In this document: piece by piece, positions 19,611-28,606 of the stretch
Layout: every line of letters starts with the position of its first letter
Numbering within the stretch: the stretch's first letter is position 1
Assembly (NCBI RefSeq): GCF_905175385.1
Contig: NZ_HG992749.1
Location: forward strand, 1,674,001 to 1,738,000
Origin: Vibrio sp. B1FLJ16
Lineage (GTDB): Bacteria > Pseudomonadota > Gammaproteobacteria > Enterobacterales > Vibrionaceae
Length of the DNA stretch: 64,000 bases
Direction: 5' to 3'
Notes under the pieces: generated by a model
What the model was told of the DNA's origin: nothing
Seen by the model: only the letters and a program-made list of their open reading frames with translations
Database searches by the model: none
Program-made: the position numbers and the translations under genes

Positions 19611-22193
19611 TTATGACTTTTCTACATCCTTCAGGTGCACATCAAGCTGAGGGAAAGCAATTTCAATACTGCTCTCTTTAAACAGCTGACTGATTTTTTT
19701 ATTGACTAAATGAAGGGTTGGTAAGCGGTCGTCAATTGAATTGATATAGAGTCTAAGTTCGAACTCTAAGCTGCTATCACCAAAAGTCAGAAAATACACT
19801 TGTGGTTCAGGGACGCTTAAGACGAGTGGGGAGCCTTCTATTGCGCGATACAATAGTTCTTCGACAAGGTCGATATCTGAACCATAGGCAACCCCAACAG
19901 GAATCACCACCCTGGTGACCGAGTCGGTTAAAGACCAGTTGATAAGTTTGTCTGTAATAAACACTTTGTTAGGGACGACTATCTCTTTATTATCCCAATC
20001 GATTATCGTTGTTGAACGAGTTTGAATTTTACTGACGGTTCCTGAAAGTTCATTAATAGTGACGGTGTCCCCTATCCTTATTGGCCTCTCAAAGAGAAGT
20101 ATTAAACCAGAGATAAAGTTGGCAAAGATTTCCTGAAGACCAAAGCCTAAACCAACACCTATCGCAGCGACTAACCATTGCAATCGCTCCCACTCTATGC
20201 CGATAGTCGTGAATGCGATAGTAATACCAAGCATCAGTATGGCGTATCGTAACAGTGTGGTAATTGTATAGCCCGTTCCAGCCGCTAGGCTCATCCGACG
20301 TAAAACCAACAACTCTAACAGGCCGGGGATATTACGAATACTGACAAAAGAAATGATTAAAGTCAGTAGTGCATACATCAACGATTTCAACGTGATATCA
20401 ACCGGCTCTGCACCAGTACCCGCAGACGGAGTAGACTGCCACAAAACAACGTTATCCATCCAGTTGGTTAGCTCAAGCTGATTTGACCATATTGTAGAAA
20501 GCGCGGTGACTAATAAGACCAAACAAAGCCCTTTCAACAACGTCATCGACTGCTCACTAATTAAAGCCTTATCTAACCCCTGATCTTCAGTTTCAAATGC
20601 TGACGCTTCTTCCGTTAACCCTTCACTTTCACGAGCGATCTTCTCTTCTCGCTTTGCAAGAAAGCGCTGATAGATCAATTGCCTCTGTTCAAGTATCAGC
20701 CAACGTTCACCAAGCTGATAAACCAAAAACACGCCGATTAACACGAATATGTTTAACTGTTGAAGAACGAGTATTTTCCAAGAAGCGACATACAAACCCA
20801 ATATCGCCATCATCATGACAATAAAGTATGACCCCAAGACGGAATAATAAATAAAAAAGAACCCGACCCCCGATTGAAAAAAGGCAGGTAGATGAACGTT
20901 CATTTCTTTCAAATTTAATGCACTCTTATACAAGATAAAGAGTAAAGCAACGACGAGTAAAAATAGAAGACGCAAGATCTCGGCATCATTTTCTTGAGCT
21001 ATCAAACGTAAAGAGTGAAACAGAATCAGAATAACGAGTAGCGGATACATGATGACTCTTACTCGATGGTGGATTGTTTGGCAGACTTCTTTAGACCAAC
21101 GAAAGTGCAACTCCAACATCCCTTTATCCCTAGAAAAATGGTAAAGGAACCCAATACTCCATAGCAAGATGAAACTCGCAATCATAACTTCATCAAATAA
21201 AATTGACGGCTGACGTGTCCAATTGAAGTCAAGAAACCATACACAAGTGAAGAAAAATACCGGTAGGATTGCAGAGGCAACGAACGTGATCGTTAACACT
21301 ACGATACTGTTTGAAAAGCTGTCCCTTAACGGATTACCAAACACCTTCTCTTGCCGCAATGAGACAAAGTCAAGTTTTAACTTTACCCACCAATTTAAAA
21401 CAAACAAAACTACCGAGATCACCACAAAATAAACGAGTGAAATTCGAACCTTTGCCAAGTCGACATTTCGAGAAACTGAACTGTTCAGGGAAGTCACACC
21501 AAATAACTTTTTGGTATTCAGACTAAAAACATTTTTCCAAATGGGCGAGCTACTATAAGTCCAGACGACACGCTCTTGAAGAAAGGATCTGGCTTCTTCC
21601 AGTACGATGGAATAGTCACTAGAAACAGAGATCAGAGTATCTATCTGGTTTGAAAGAGACGTATACAGAGAAATTAATTGCTGAAGCTTTTCTAAGTCAA
21701 CACTTTCGTCGTTACTCGAACTGCCTCTACGTACCAAGATCACAGCCCTCTCAGCTTTAGTCATTTCGTACAGTCTGATATTGACCTGAGAACGGTAATC
21801 ATGAAGACGTTCCATGTCTATTCCTTGAGGCAACTGCTGTAACATTTCCCTCGTATAGGAACCGAAAGTGGTACTCTTACTCAGCCAGTCTAGGTTATTT
21901 TTAATCACCTCCATTTCACCGATGAGTTCAGCATACTCTAAACTCACTCTCTCCAAATCTGACGACATTTTGGTGACTTCTCGCTTAACTTTATCAACCT
22001 CCAACTTAAGTTCATGAGTGTCTAAAAAACTTGGTTGGTTGAACGCGACTTCGTTCTCTATGAAGCTTTCTCGATTTAGTACATTGGTGTATGTTGTGTC
22101 ATCTTCAGTGGTTAAAAGATAAATGGTAATCGACATAACGATCATTGCTATGAATACAATGACGTATGAATAGATTTCCTTTTTTCTAATCAC
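19611..22193 (-). CDS. Large MscS-family mechanosensitive channel
   Basis: An 860-aa membrane protein. A hydrophobic helix near the N-terminus is followed by a periplasmic coiled-coil region of about 200 residues, then roughly ten membrane segments, and the MscS core near residues 660-850 (GLGFGLQEIFANFISGLILL, FERPIRIGDTVTI, VVPNKVFITDKLINWSL). The size and layout resemble MscK/YbdG/YjeP-like channels that release solutes during osmotic downshock. The start is probably GTG at 22193, since AGAGG precedes it by 5 bases; the open frame extends 32 codons further upstream to a TTG without a binding site. It is convergent with the response regulator and unlinked functionally as far as I can see. 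Confidence 0.85.
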   Translation of the reverse strand: MIRKKEIYSYVIVFIAMIVMSITIYLLTTEDDTTYTNVLNRESFIENEVAFNQPSFLDTHELKLEVDKVKREVTKMSSDLERVSLEYAELIGEMEVIKNNLDWLSKSTTFGSYTREMLQQLPQGIDMERLHDYRSQVNIRLYEMTKAERAVILVRRGSSSNDESVDLEKLQQLISLYTSLSNQIDTLISVSSDYSIVLEEARSFLQERVVWTYSSSPIWKNVFSLNTKKLFGVTSLNSSVSRNVDLAKVRISLVYFVVISVVLFVLNWWVKLKLDFVSLRQEKVFGNPLRDSFSNSIVVLTITFVASAILPVFFFTCVWFLDFNWTRQPSILFDEVMIASFILLWSIGFLYHFSRDKGMLELHFRWSKEVCQTIHHRVRVIMYPLLVILILFHSLRLIAQENDAEILRLLFLLVVALLFILYKSALNLKEMNVHLPAFFQSGVGFFFIYYSVLGSYFIVMMMAILGLYVASWKILVLQQLNIFVLIGVFLVYQLGERWLILEQRQLIYQRFLAKREEKIARESEGLTEEASAFETEDQGLDKALISEQSMTLLKGLCLVLLVTALSTIWSNQLELTNWMDNVVLWQSTPSAGTGAEPVDITLKSLMYALLTLIISFVSIRNIPGLLELLVLRRMSLAAGTGYTITTLLRYAILMLGITIAFTTIGIEWERLQWLVAAIGVGLGFGLQEIFANFISGLILLFERPIRIGDTVTINELSGTVSKIQTRSTTIIDWDNKEIVVPNKVFITDKLINWSLTDSVTRVVIPVGVAYGSDIDLVEELLYRAIEGSPLVLSVPEPQVYFLTFGDSSLEFELRLYINSIDDRLPTLHLVNKKISQLFKESSIEIAFPQLDVHLKDVEKS

Positions 22194-22507
22194 AAACACC
22201 TCTCGCCAACTACGATATATGTTGTTCGCCAAGACATGATGGAGTGCCAGTCCAGGCGACGAATGATGAACTCTTCTAATTCTAGTCAAAAAATAAACGT
22301 TTCATGACCTGAAGTGAGCCTAATTGATTAATTCCATAGACAAATTCTTCAGGTTTAGATTTGTGTCATTGCCTTGCTTATTAGGTAAAGGTATCCACCA
22401 GATATAGAGGCGCAACAAAAGTTCAAGGATAAAGAGTGGGAGGGAGAAGGAAGGAAAGCAAGCGCGACACTGCACTTGCTCCTTTGTCAGATTGAGACCG
22501 ATTCAAC

Positions 22508-23035
22508 TCAAAGCAGAACAGCACCATATATTAAGCTTGCGCAAATCACGTAAGTTGGGTGAACTTTCAACTTTTCCAAGCACAGTCCAGCCACAGCGAA
22601 CAGAAATACAAAATGTCCCCAACCAGCCGCACTACCGGACATGATCAATTTGTAACTCAGCAATAGCATCAGAACAAAAATGATCGGCAGAACCCATGCC
22701 CCTAACGCTTTTACTTTTGGTGATTCGCGGTATTTATACAGCACACTCATCGCCGCAATCATGATGATAATAGTAGGAGCAACCGTGGCAAAAACGGCGA
22801 TAACTGCACCTAATGTTCCACCGACTTCGTAACCTATATAACCAGCCATCTTTGTCGCAATAGGGCTTGGTAATGCGTTACCCAATGCCAGTACTTCTGC
22901 AAATTGGCTCGCATTCATCCATCCATAATGGCCAACAACTTGCGCTTCAACCAAAGGAATGATAGCCGGACCGCCGCCGTAACCGACTATGTTCGGAATA
23001 AAAAATGCCAGGAAAATATCGATATAAATTTGCAT
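22508..23035 (-). CDS. Half-size CHR (chromate ion transporter family) protein, second half
   Basis: A 175-aa membrane protein with the CHR motifs FFIPNIVGYGGGPAIIPLVE and ALGNALPSPIATKMAGYIGY. With the gene just upstream (2-bp gap) it forms a short-chain CHR pair, two homologous halves that function together in place of one 400-aa ChrA. CHR proteins are best known for chromate efflux, but many have other or unknown anion substrates. Here it is the last gene of a minus-strand run of ureide-catabolism genes, which makes an organic anion (for example oxalate or oxamate) worth considering. That is speculation. Confidence 0.85.
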   Translation of the reverse strand: MQIYIDIFLAFFIPNIVGYGGGPAIIPLVEAQVVGHYGWMNASQFAEVLALGNALPSPIATKMAGYIGYEVGGTLGAVIAVFATVAPTIIIMIAAMSVLYKYRESPKVKALGAWVLPIIFVLMLLLSYKLIMSGSAAGWGHFVFLFAVAGLCLEKLKVHPTYVICASLIYGAVLL

Positions 23036-23037
23036 GT

Positions 23038-23622
23038 TTATCCCTTTTTATTTTCTGTATTCAGACTTTCCTCAGCCGTACTAGGCTTTGGGTCAGGTTT
23101 CACCAATACTGCTAACAGAACAGCTCCTACAACGAGCCCTGGATGAACACCCAGAACCACAATAAATAAGATAGACAGAGCAATACCGATGCCAGTTGCA
23201 AGCGCGCCCAGCGCCTTATAGCCTTTTATCAAGAAGTCATAGGTAAGCTTGGCCATCATCCAGGCAACAACGGGCAAAACACCCTGTGCCATACCTGCCA
23301 CCCAAGGTTTGTCGCGGTACTCATTTAACAGACCTAAACCGGCGATCATGGCAATAATGAGCGGTATAATCGTCATGATAACAGCGTTGACACATCCAAA
23401 TTTGCCACCCACTTTGTAGCCAATGTAGCCCGCCATTTTTGTCGCAATAGGACCTGGCAGCGTATTACCAATAGCAAGTACGTTGGCAAATTCGTCATCG
23501 CTCATCCATTTATAGTTGTCGACTACTTCTTTATGAACCAGAGGGATCATCGTAGGCCCGCCACCAAACCCGAACAAGCCTATGCGAAAAAATGCAATGG
23601 CAAGGTCTCGTTGTGTTTTCAT
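23038..23622 (-). CDS. Half-size CHR (chromate ion transporter family) protein, first half
   Basis: A 194-aa partner of the 22508 gene, with FFRIGLFGFGGGPTMIPLVH and AIGNTLPGPIATKMAGYIGY. The proline/glycine-rich repeats match the other half, as expected for the duplicated CHR fold with opposite topology. The C-terminal 25 residues are hydrophilic. It starts 20 bp after the unknown 300-aa gene and appears to belong to the same transcript as the allantoate and aminotransferase genes. Confidence 0.85.
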   Translation of the reverse strand: MKTQRDLAIAFFRIGLFGFGGGPTMIPLVHKEVVDNYKWMSDDEFANVLAIGNTLPGPIATKMAGYIGYKVGGKFGCVNAVIMTIIPLIIAMIAGLGLLNEYRDKPWVAGMAQGVLPVVAWMMAKLTYDFLIKGYKALGALATGIGIALSILFIVVLGVHPGLVVGAVLLAVLVKPDPKPSTAEESLNTENKKG

Positions 23623-23642
23623 CGTTATTATTACCTATCTCT

Positions 23643-24545
23643 TTAGACTGACTTTTTATAAACCGTTTGTTCTAACCACATTATATGCGGTTCCTGAATC
23701 CACTGCTGCCTTGGACTCGACAACATGGTTTCAATATCACTTAATTGAAAGTGTCTCTCGTCATACGCACAAATAAACACTTGATCACCTTCAACTAATT
23801 GATGGGTTTCTCCGTATGAGGTGTAACATGGTGCGCCAATCGCTATGGTGATTTCATTTGGGCGATTCGCTTGAGCAAGCAAAAGTTGTGTATTATGCAG
23901 TGCGCCTGCATCGGTTTGCTGATTCAGCGTTTCGACCAGCCAGTCTGTCAGGGATTGATAAAACACGTTGTACTCTGTCACCGACACATCCTGGCTGCAC
24001 AGTTGCCATTGCCCGTTGCGGCTATGAAAACCACACAACCTCAGATGATCAAGTGGCGATTTCTCGACGAATGACTCTATCATCAGCTCTTGGTCAGCGA
24101 TTCCCTTACTAAAAGGGCCCCAGTTTTTCTTTTCGGCTAACTTATTTACCGCTTTATTTCGGTAAGTTACGTCATTAATTAAGGTGAGTGCATAAGGAGT
24201 AAGCTCCGCAACCAGGCCTCGCTCGGTATAGCTGACGCCGCATTTAATCGCTATCTCTGGCTCAATCTGAACCTTGGCGTCTGATTCTTCCGGTAACAAT
24301 AATTTAGAAGAACTGAATGGCATCTCACTAAGATACCTGTCTCTAAGATACGGGGCACTAAGCTGACGGACAAACATCGGAAATAATGCTCGCGGGCGCT
24401 GTGCTTCCTGCTGCTTTGCTCGCTCTTGCTCTGGTGTGAGCTGATCACTAAAAGCGGATATCTCCCCTGTCTGTGCCAGGTAACCCGGCGAGTTTCCTGC
24501 AATACCAAGCACGATAGAATGAATCTGTTCTTGTTTAGTTTCCAT
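23643..24545 (-). CDS. Uncharacterised protein, possibly DUF5718/FAH-fold-like
   Basis: A 300-aa soluble protein starting METKQEQIHSIVLGIAGNSPGYLAQTG. I see no signal peptide or membrane segment. The GIAGNxxGxLxQxGE start, the EPEIAIKC strand followed by LTPYALTLINDVTYRN, and a late GAPCYTSYGE loop recall a family I know as DUF5718, which appears related to the fumarylacetoacetate hydrolase fold; I hold this only moderately. It overlaps the allantoate amidohydrolase gene by 11 bp and lies 20 bp before the CHR pair. Co-transcription suggests a part in ureide metabolism, perhaps on a keto-acid or carbamoylated intermediate, but no function can be assigned. Confidence 0.6.
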   Translation of the reverse strand: METKQEQIHSIVLGIAGNSPGYLAQTGEISAFSDQLTPEQERAKQQEAQRPRALFPMFVRQLSAPYLRDRYLSEMPFSSSKLLLPEESDAKVQIEPEIAIKCGVSYTERGLVAELTPYALTLINDVTYRNKAVNKLAEKKNWGPFSKGIADQELMIESFVEKSPLDHLRLCGFHSRNGQWQLCSQDVSVTEYNVFYQSLTDWLVETLNQQTDAGALHNTQLLLAQANRPNEITIAIGAPCYTSYGETHQLVEGDQVFICAYDERHFQLSDIETMLSSPRQQWIQEPHIMWLEQTVYKKSV

Positions 24546-25788
24546 CCGTTTTGCGCTCCTGCAGGGCGAGGATCATTTGTGTTAAACACTGTAAGGCAAC
24601 GGCAACATCATCCTCTTGAACACTTTCCAGTGGATTATGACTAATGCCTTTATCACAACGAACAAACAACATACCCACGGATGTTAAGTGCACCATCGCA
24701 AGTGCGTCATGCCCTGCACCACTTGGCAGAAATACAGGCTCAGATTCTGTTACCCGTGAGACAATATCGCCCCACTGGCTCTGCAAAGTCTCATCACAAG
24801 GCACTGCACTGGCTTGGTAAAGAAGTCGCTCCGAGAAACCGACACCACGTTGCTCAGCAATCGCGTTTAATGCGGTGAGTAGATCATCACACGCACTCTC
24901 TAATTGCGCCTGCTCCAGGCTGCGAATGTCCAGAGTAAAGTTCACTTCACCGGGAATAACATTAACTGACCCAGGTGAAACTTCACACTTACCGACTGTC
25001 GCTACAACTTTGTTTTCAGTCGCACTCTGTTCAGTAGCATAGTTCTCTATCGTCGTGATCATTTCAGCCACGGCGCACAACGCATCCATACGCATGCCCA
25101 TTGGCACCGTACCTGCGTGCCCCGCTAAACCTTTCACCTGAAACTGGAAACGTTTCGCTCCCGCAATGCCAGTCACCACACCAACAGTCTGATTCTGCGC
25201 TTCTAGTACAGGGCCTTGCTCGATATGCACTTCTAGGTAAGCCATAACCTCATCTGGTGAGCGGCTGTCTTTCCCTACCTCTTCCGGAGACAGACCAAAC
25301 TCAATCATCGCCTGCGCCATCGTGATATCATCCTGATCTTTCAGGGACAACCAGTTTGGGTCAAACACCCCCCCAACTGCACTTGATCCAATCAATGTGC
25401 TGTTAAAGCGGGTGCCTTCTTCATCAGCAAACGCGACCACATCGACATGAAATGGCAGCTCAACATTTTTCAGTTGTTCCAGCGCAGAGATACCGAGCAA
25501 AATACCCAAGTTCCCGTCATATTTGCCCGCATCCGCAACAGTATCGCTATGAGAGCCGATAATGAGCGTTGGCATAGTAGGGTTGGAAGAAACCTTCCTT
25601 CCCCATTGGTTGCCAACACTGTCCTGCCATGTTTCAAGACCGGCTTGCAGCATCCATTCTCCGATTTGGTGGTGCGCCTGCTTATGCTCTGGCGATAAGT
25701 AGGTGCGCTTTAGACCATCTTGCATGGAAGTAAACCTCGCTAGTTGATCAGCACGTTCCATTACGTGTTGGGCATCTATTTTACTCAT
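24535..25788 (-). CDS. Allantoate amidohydrolase / M20 family Zn-dependent amidase
   Basis: A 417-aa M20 enzyme of the allantoate amidohydrolase/N-carbamoyl-amino-acid hydrolase group. It has the metal motifs GSHSDTV and FADEEGTRFNST, the LEVHIEQGPVLE signature of the carbamoylase branch, GLAGHAGTVPMGMRMDA in the lid domain, and SGAGHDAL near the end. In this setting the likely reaction is allantoate to ureidoglycine, CO2 and ammonia. It lies 20 bp after the aminotransferase gene that would use the product. Equivalent names are AllC/HpxK. A beta-ureidopropionase or ureidoglycolate hydrolase role is less likely given the neighbours. Confidence 0.85.
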   Translation of the reverse strand: MSKIDAQHVMERADQLARFTSMQDGLKRTYLSPEHKQAHHQIGEWMLQAGLETWQDSVGNQWGRKVSSNPTMPTLIIGSHSDTVADAGKYDGNLGILLGISALEQLKNVELPFHVDVVAFADEEGTRFNSTLIGSSAVGGVFDPNWLSLKDQDDITMAQAMIEFGLSPEEVGKDSRSPDEVMAYLEVHIEQGPVLEAQNQTVGVVTGIAGAKRFQFQVKGLAGHAGTVPMGMRMDALCAVAEMITTIENYATEQSATENKVVATVGKCEVSPGSVNVIPGEVNFTLDIRSLEQAQLESACDDLLTALNAIAEQRGVGFSERLLYQASAVPCDETLQSQWGDIVSRVTESEPVFLPSGAGHDALAMVHLTSVGMLFVRCDKGISHNPLESVQEDDVAVALQCLTQMILALQERKTDGN

Positions 25789-25808
25789 CCTTGATATACC
25801 CTCTGGTG

Positions 25809-27038
25809 TTAAACGTATTTTTCCATAGCGGCAATCACTGCTTGCCCCGGTATGATTTTGGCTTTGTTTCGGATTAAAATCGCTTCTAGTGCCGCGAGCG
25901 TGGTTAGTACTGCTTCTTGACGTGCGTTATATCCCATGGTTCCGATGCGCCAGATTTTGCCGTCCAACGGACCAAATGACGTACCAATCTCAATACCGAA
26001 ACTGGTAAGCAACTCCTGACGTACTTTGTTGCCGTCTACTTCTTCAGGAATGTAGACACCCACAACATTGTTCATCTTGTACTTTTGGTTACCAAATAGC
26101 TCTAACCCCATTGCTCTCAGACCACACGCCATTGCATCGCCCGCCAGTTTGTGACGAGCAATCACGTTATCTGCGCCTTCTTCAAGGTAGATTCGTGCAC
26201 ATTCACGCGCGGCATAAAGCATGCTGGTTGCCTCTGTATGGTGGTTAAGACGTTCAGGCCCCCAGTAATCCATAATCATCGATAAATCGAAGTAGTTCGA
26301 GCGAATGATCTCCTCTTCACCAGTTTCATGGTGATCAGCGCGGATACCAGCTTCTACATGTTTGCGACGATTAATAATGTCAGCGCATTGGTCGCTTAAC
26401 GTAATAGGAGCGCTACCAGACGGTCCACCAAGGCATTTTTGCAAACCAGCAGAAACCGCATCAAGATGCCATTCATCAACTTTAAGTTCATTACCAGCGA
26501 TCGATGCCGTTGCATCACAGTAGAACAACACTCCGTGGCGTTTACAGATTTCACCAAACTCTGCTAGTGGTTGGTTCATGGTTGTCGATGTATCACCTTG
26601 TACCGTTGCCAGTAACTTTGGCTGAAACTCTTTGATCGCTTTTTCAACCAACTCAGGGGGGCACACTTCACCCCATTCAACATCAATCGTTTGCACCTTA
26701 GCGCCAACACGATTGGCGATTTCACACAAAAGGTGCCCAAAACGACCAATAATTGGGATGAGTACTTTATCGCCCGGCTTAATGACTGAGACAAGTACCG
26801 CTTCGATGCCAGAGCGAGCCGTGCCATCCACCAGCATGGTCTGTTGGTTTTGTGTTTCAAATACACCACGGTATAACGACTGAACTTGTGTCATGTAACC
26901 AGTCATGACTGGGTCATACTGACCAATCAGCGCCTGCGAAATGGCCTGATGTACTCGTGGATAGGCATTAATTGGGCCTGGTCCCATCAACAAACGTTGT
27001 GGCGGGTTCAAAGTTTCAAATAGCGTCTGAGCTGTCAT
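25809..27038 (-). CDS. (S)-Ureidoglycine-glyoxylate aminotransferase
   Basis: A 409-aa class V PLP aminotransferase. It has LMGPGPINAYPRV at the N-terminus, DATASIAGNELKVDEW, and the Schiff-base lysine Lys201 in GLQKCLGGPSGSAP. Alanine/serine-glyoxylate aminotransferases share the fold, but the position between an allantoate amidohydrolase and an oxamate-hydrolase-like gene points to the PucG/HpxJ activity: ureidoglycine plus glyoxylate gives oxalurate plus glycine. The start overlaps the preceding gene's stop by 4 bp (ATGA). Confidence 0.83.
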   Translation of the reverse strand: MTAQTLFETLNPPQRLLMGPGPINAYPRVHQAISQALIGQYDPVMTGYMTQVQSLYRGVFETQNQQTMLVDGTARSGIEAVLVSVIKPGDKVLIPIIGRFGHLLCEIANRVGAKVQTIDVEWGEVCPPELVEKAIKEFQPKLLATVQGDTSTTMNQPLAEFGEICKRHGVLFYCDATASIAGNELKVDEWHLDAVSAGLQKCLGGPSGSAPITLSDQCADIINRRKHVEAGIRADHHETGEEEIIRSNYFDLSMIMDYWGPERLNHHTEATSMLYAARECARIYLEEGADNVIARHKLAGDAMACGLRAMGLELFGNQKYKMNNVVGVYIPEEVDGNKVRQELLTSFGIEIGTSFGPLDGKIWRIGTMGYNARQEAVLTTLAALEAILIRNKAKIIPGQAVIAAMEKYV

Positions 27039-28606
27039 TCTTGTTCTCCTAAAAATATATCGCCATCACTACGAGGATCGCTCGTCGCATCTGCCTGTCC
27101 TTGCAGATTTAAGGCTATTGCTCCAGCATGTCCCATCAGTTCGTTCAAGTTTTCAACCTGAGTGACTTCGTGGCCCATCTGCGTTAATGCTTGGCCGTAT
27201 TCGCTGTACAAATCTTCTTCAAGTCGTAAATTATTAGTGGTGTCACCCCATGTTCTGCCCAATAACCAGCGCGGCATAGATACGGCTTGTTGCAGAGACA
27301 TGTTTTGGTAAATATGACGGCTGAACAAGCAAGCCTGTGTTTGTGGTTGTCCTTCTCCACCCATCGTTCCGTAAACGATACGTCGGCCATCTTTGAGCTC
27401 CGCATAAGCTGGATTTAGCGTGTGGAATGGTTTTTTACCTGCCACTAAAGTGTTGTGATGCTCTGTGTCGAGTGAGAAGCTTTTGCCTCTGACATTCCAC
27501 ATAATCCCGGTAGAGGGAAGCACCAGGCCGGAACCGAACTCCCAGTACACACTCTGGATAAAACTGACCATTGTGCCGTATTGATCCGTCGCGCCCATCC
27601 AGATGGTATCACCTGGTTTTGCCTGATGAGGCCACGGCTGGGCTTGGGTTAATGAGATACGTTCAGCGCACTCTGCCACCACACGGTCATCCAGATAATC
27701 TTGCAGAGGCTTGCTCAGATAACGTTCATCGGTGACTACTTTGTCACGGATAATGAATGCCTGCTTGGTTGCTTCAACCAGCAAATGCATATGATCCAGT
27801 TCAGAGTTAGCTTGCGGAGCTAAGCGATCGTATATCGCTAAAATTAACAGTGACGCCAGCCCTTGCGTTGGTGCACCCAGGTTATATAGCTGACCTTTTG
27901 ACGTTGCGACAGTCAAAGGCGTTGTAGCCAGAGCTTGATGCTGATGAAAATCTTCAATGGTTAGCGGGCTTCCCGCCTCTTGCAGCTCTTTCGTAGCGAG
28001 TGCTGCAATCTCACCACGGTAGAAATCGTCCAATCCTACTTCTGCCAGTCTCTCGAGTGTCTTTGCCAGTGCAGGGTTTACTACCTTGCCACCAAGCTTC
28101 AGCGGTTCACCGTCGTCGAGGAATAAACGGGCAAATTCGGCTTGATCTTTTAAGCGTTCAAAGGTTTTAACGCTCGCATCAACCAGACTTTGAGTCACCT
28201 CAATGCCGTTTCGCGCTGCGTCGATAGAAGGCTGTAAAAGAGTGCTTAGAGGTAGTTCGCCACCATTAATTTCCAGGGCTTTTTGCCAGCCGGCGACGGT
28301 ACCCGCCATAGTGATAGAAGCCTCACCGCCCTTCTCTGGCAGTTCAGTCCCCAGAGATCGATAATAGTCAGGGTCGATGGATAACGCAGCGGCCCCACAC
28401 GCATCAATGGCAACTGGCGCTTCACCCGGTTTACTGATCAACCAAAAGCCATCACCGCCAATACTGTTCATATGCGGGTACTGCACAGCAATCATTGATG
28501 CAGCAGCAACCATGGCTTCAGATGCTGTTCCGCCTTCCTCCAAGATTTTTTTTCCCACTTCAGTTGCTTTGTGATGGGGGGCGGTAAATGCAGTTTGAAA
28601 CACCAT
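27035..28606 (-). CDS. Gamma-glutamyltransferase-family Ntn hydrolase, likely oxamate amidohydrolase (HpxW-like)
   Basis: A 523-aa protein of the autoprocessing GGT family without a signal peptide, so it is cytoplasmic, unlike classical periplasmic GGT. The processing site is probably Thr334 in PGDTIWMGATDQ, which would become the N-terminal nucleophile of the small subunit. IQSVYWEFGSGLVLPSTG and GTMGGEGQPQTQA match the substrate pocket region. The closest functional model I know is HpxW of Klebsiella (oxamate to oxalate and ammonia) in the ureide pathway. Its position, coupled to the aminotransferase and amidase genes, supports this. Annotators may call it gamma-glutamyltransferase. Confidence 0.78.
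   Translation of the reverse strand: MVFQTAFTAPHHKATEVGKKILEEGGTASEAMVAAASMIAVQYPHMNSIGGDGFWLISKPGEAPVAIDACGAAALSIDPDYYRSLGTELPEKGGEASITMAGTVAGWQKALEINGGELPLSTLLQPSIDAARNGIEVTQSLVDASVKTFERLKDQAEFARLFLDDGEPLKLGGKVVNPALAKTLERLAEVGLDDFYRGEIAALATKELQEAGSPLTIEDFHQHQALATTPLTVATSKGQLYNLGAPTQGLASLLILAIYDRLAPQANSELDHMHLLVEATKQAFIIRDKVVTDERYLSKPLQDYLDDRVVAECAERISLTQAQPWPHQAKPGDTIWMGATDQYGTMVSFIQSVYWEFGSGLVLPSTGIMWNVRGKSFSLDTEHHNTLVAGKKPFHTLNPAYAELKDGRRIVYGTMGGEGQPQTQACLFSRHIYQNMSLQQAVSMPRWLLGRTWGDTTNNLRLEEDLYSEYGQALTQMGHEVTQVENLNELMGHAGAIALNLQGQADATSDPRSDGDIFLGEQE

Noticed and set aside
22508..23622. A frameshifted single ChrA gene
   Set aside because: Each half starts with its own ATG and complete CHR motif set; two-gene short CHR pairs are a normal arrangement.
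27035..28606. Classical periplasmic gamma-glutamyl transpeptidase
   Set aside because: There is no signal peptide, and the gene is coupled to ureide genes; an HpxW-like role fits better, though the family is the same.
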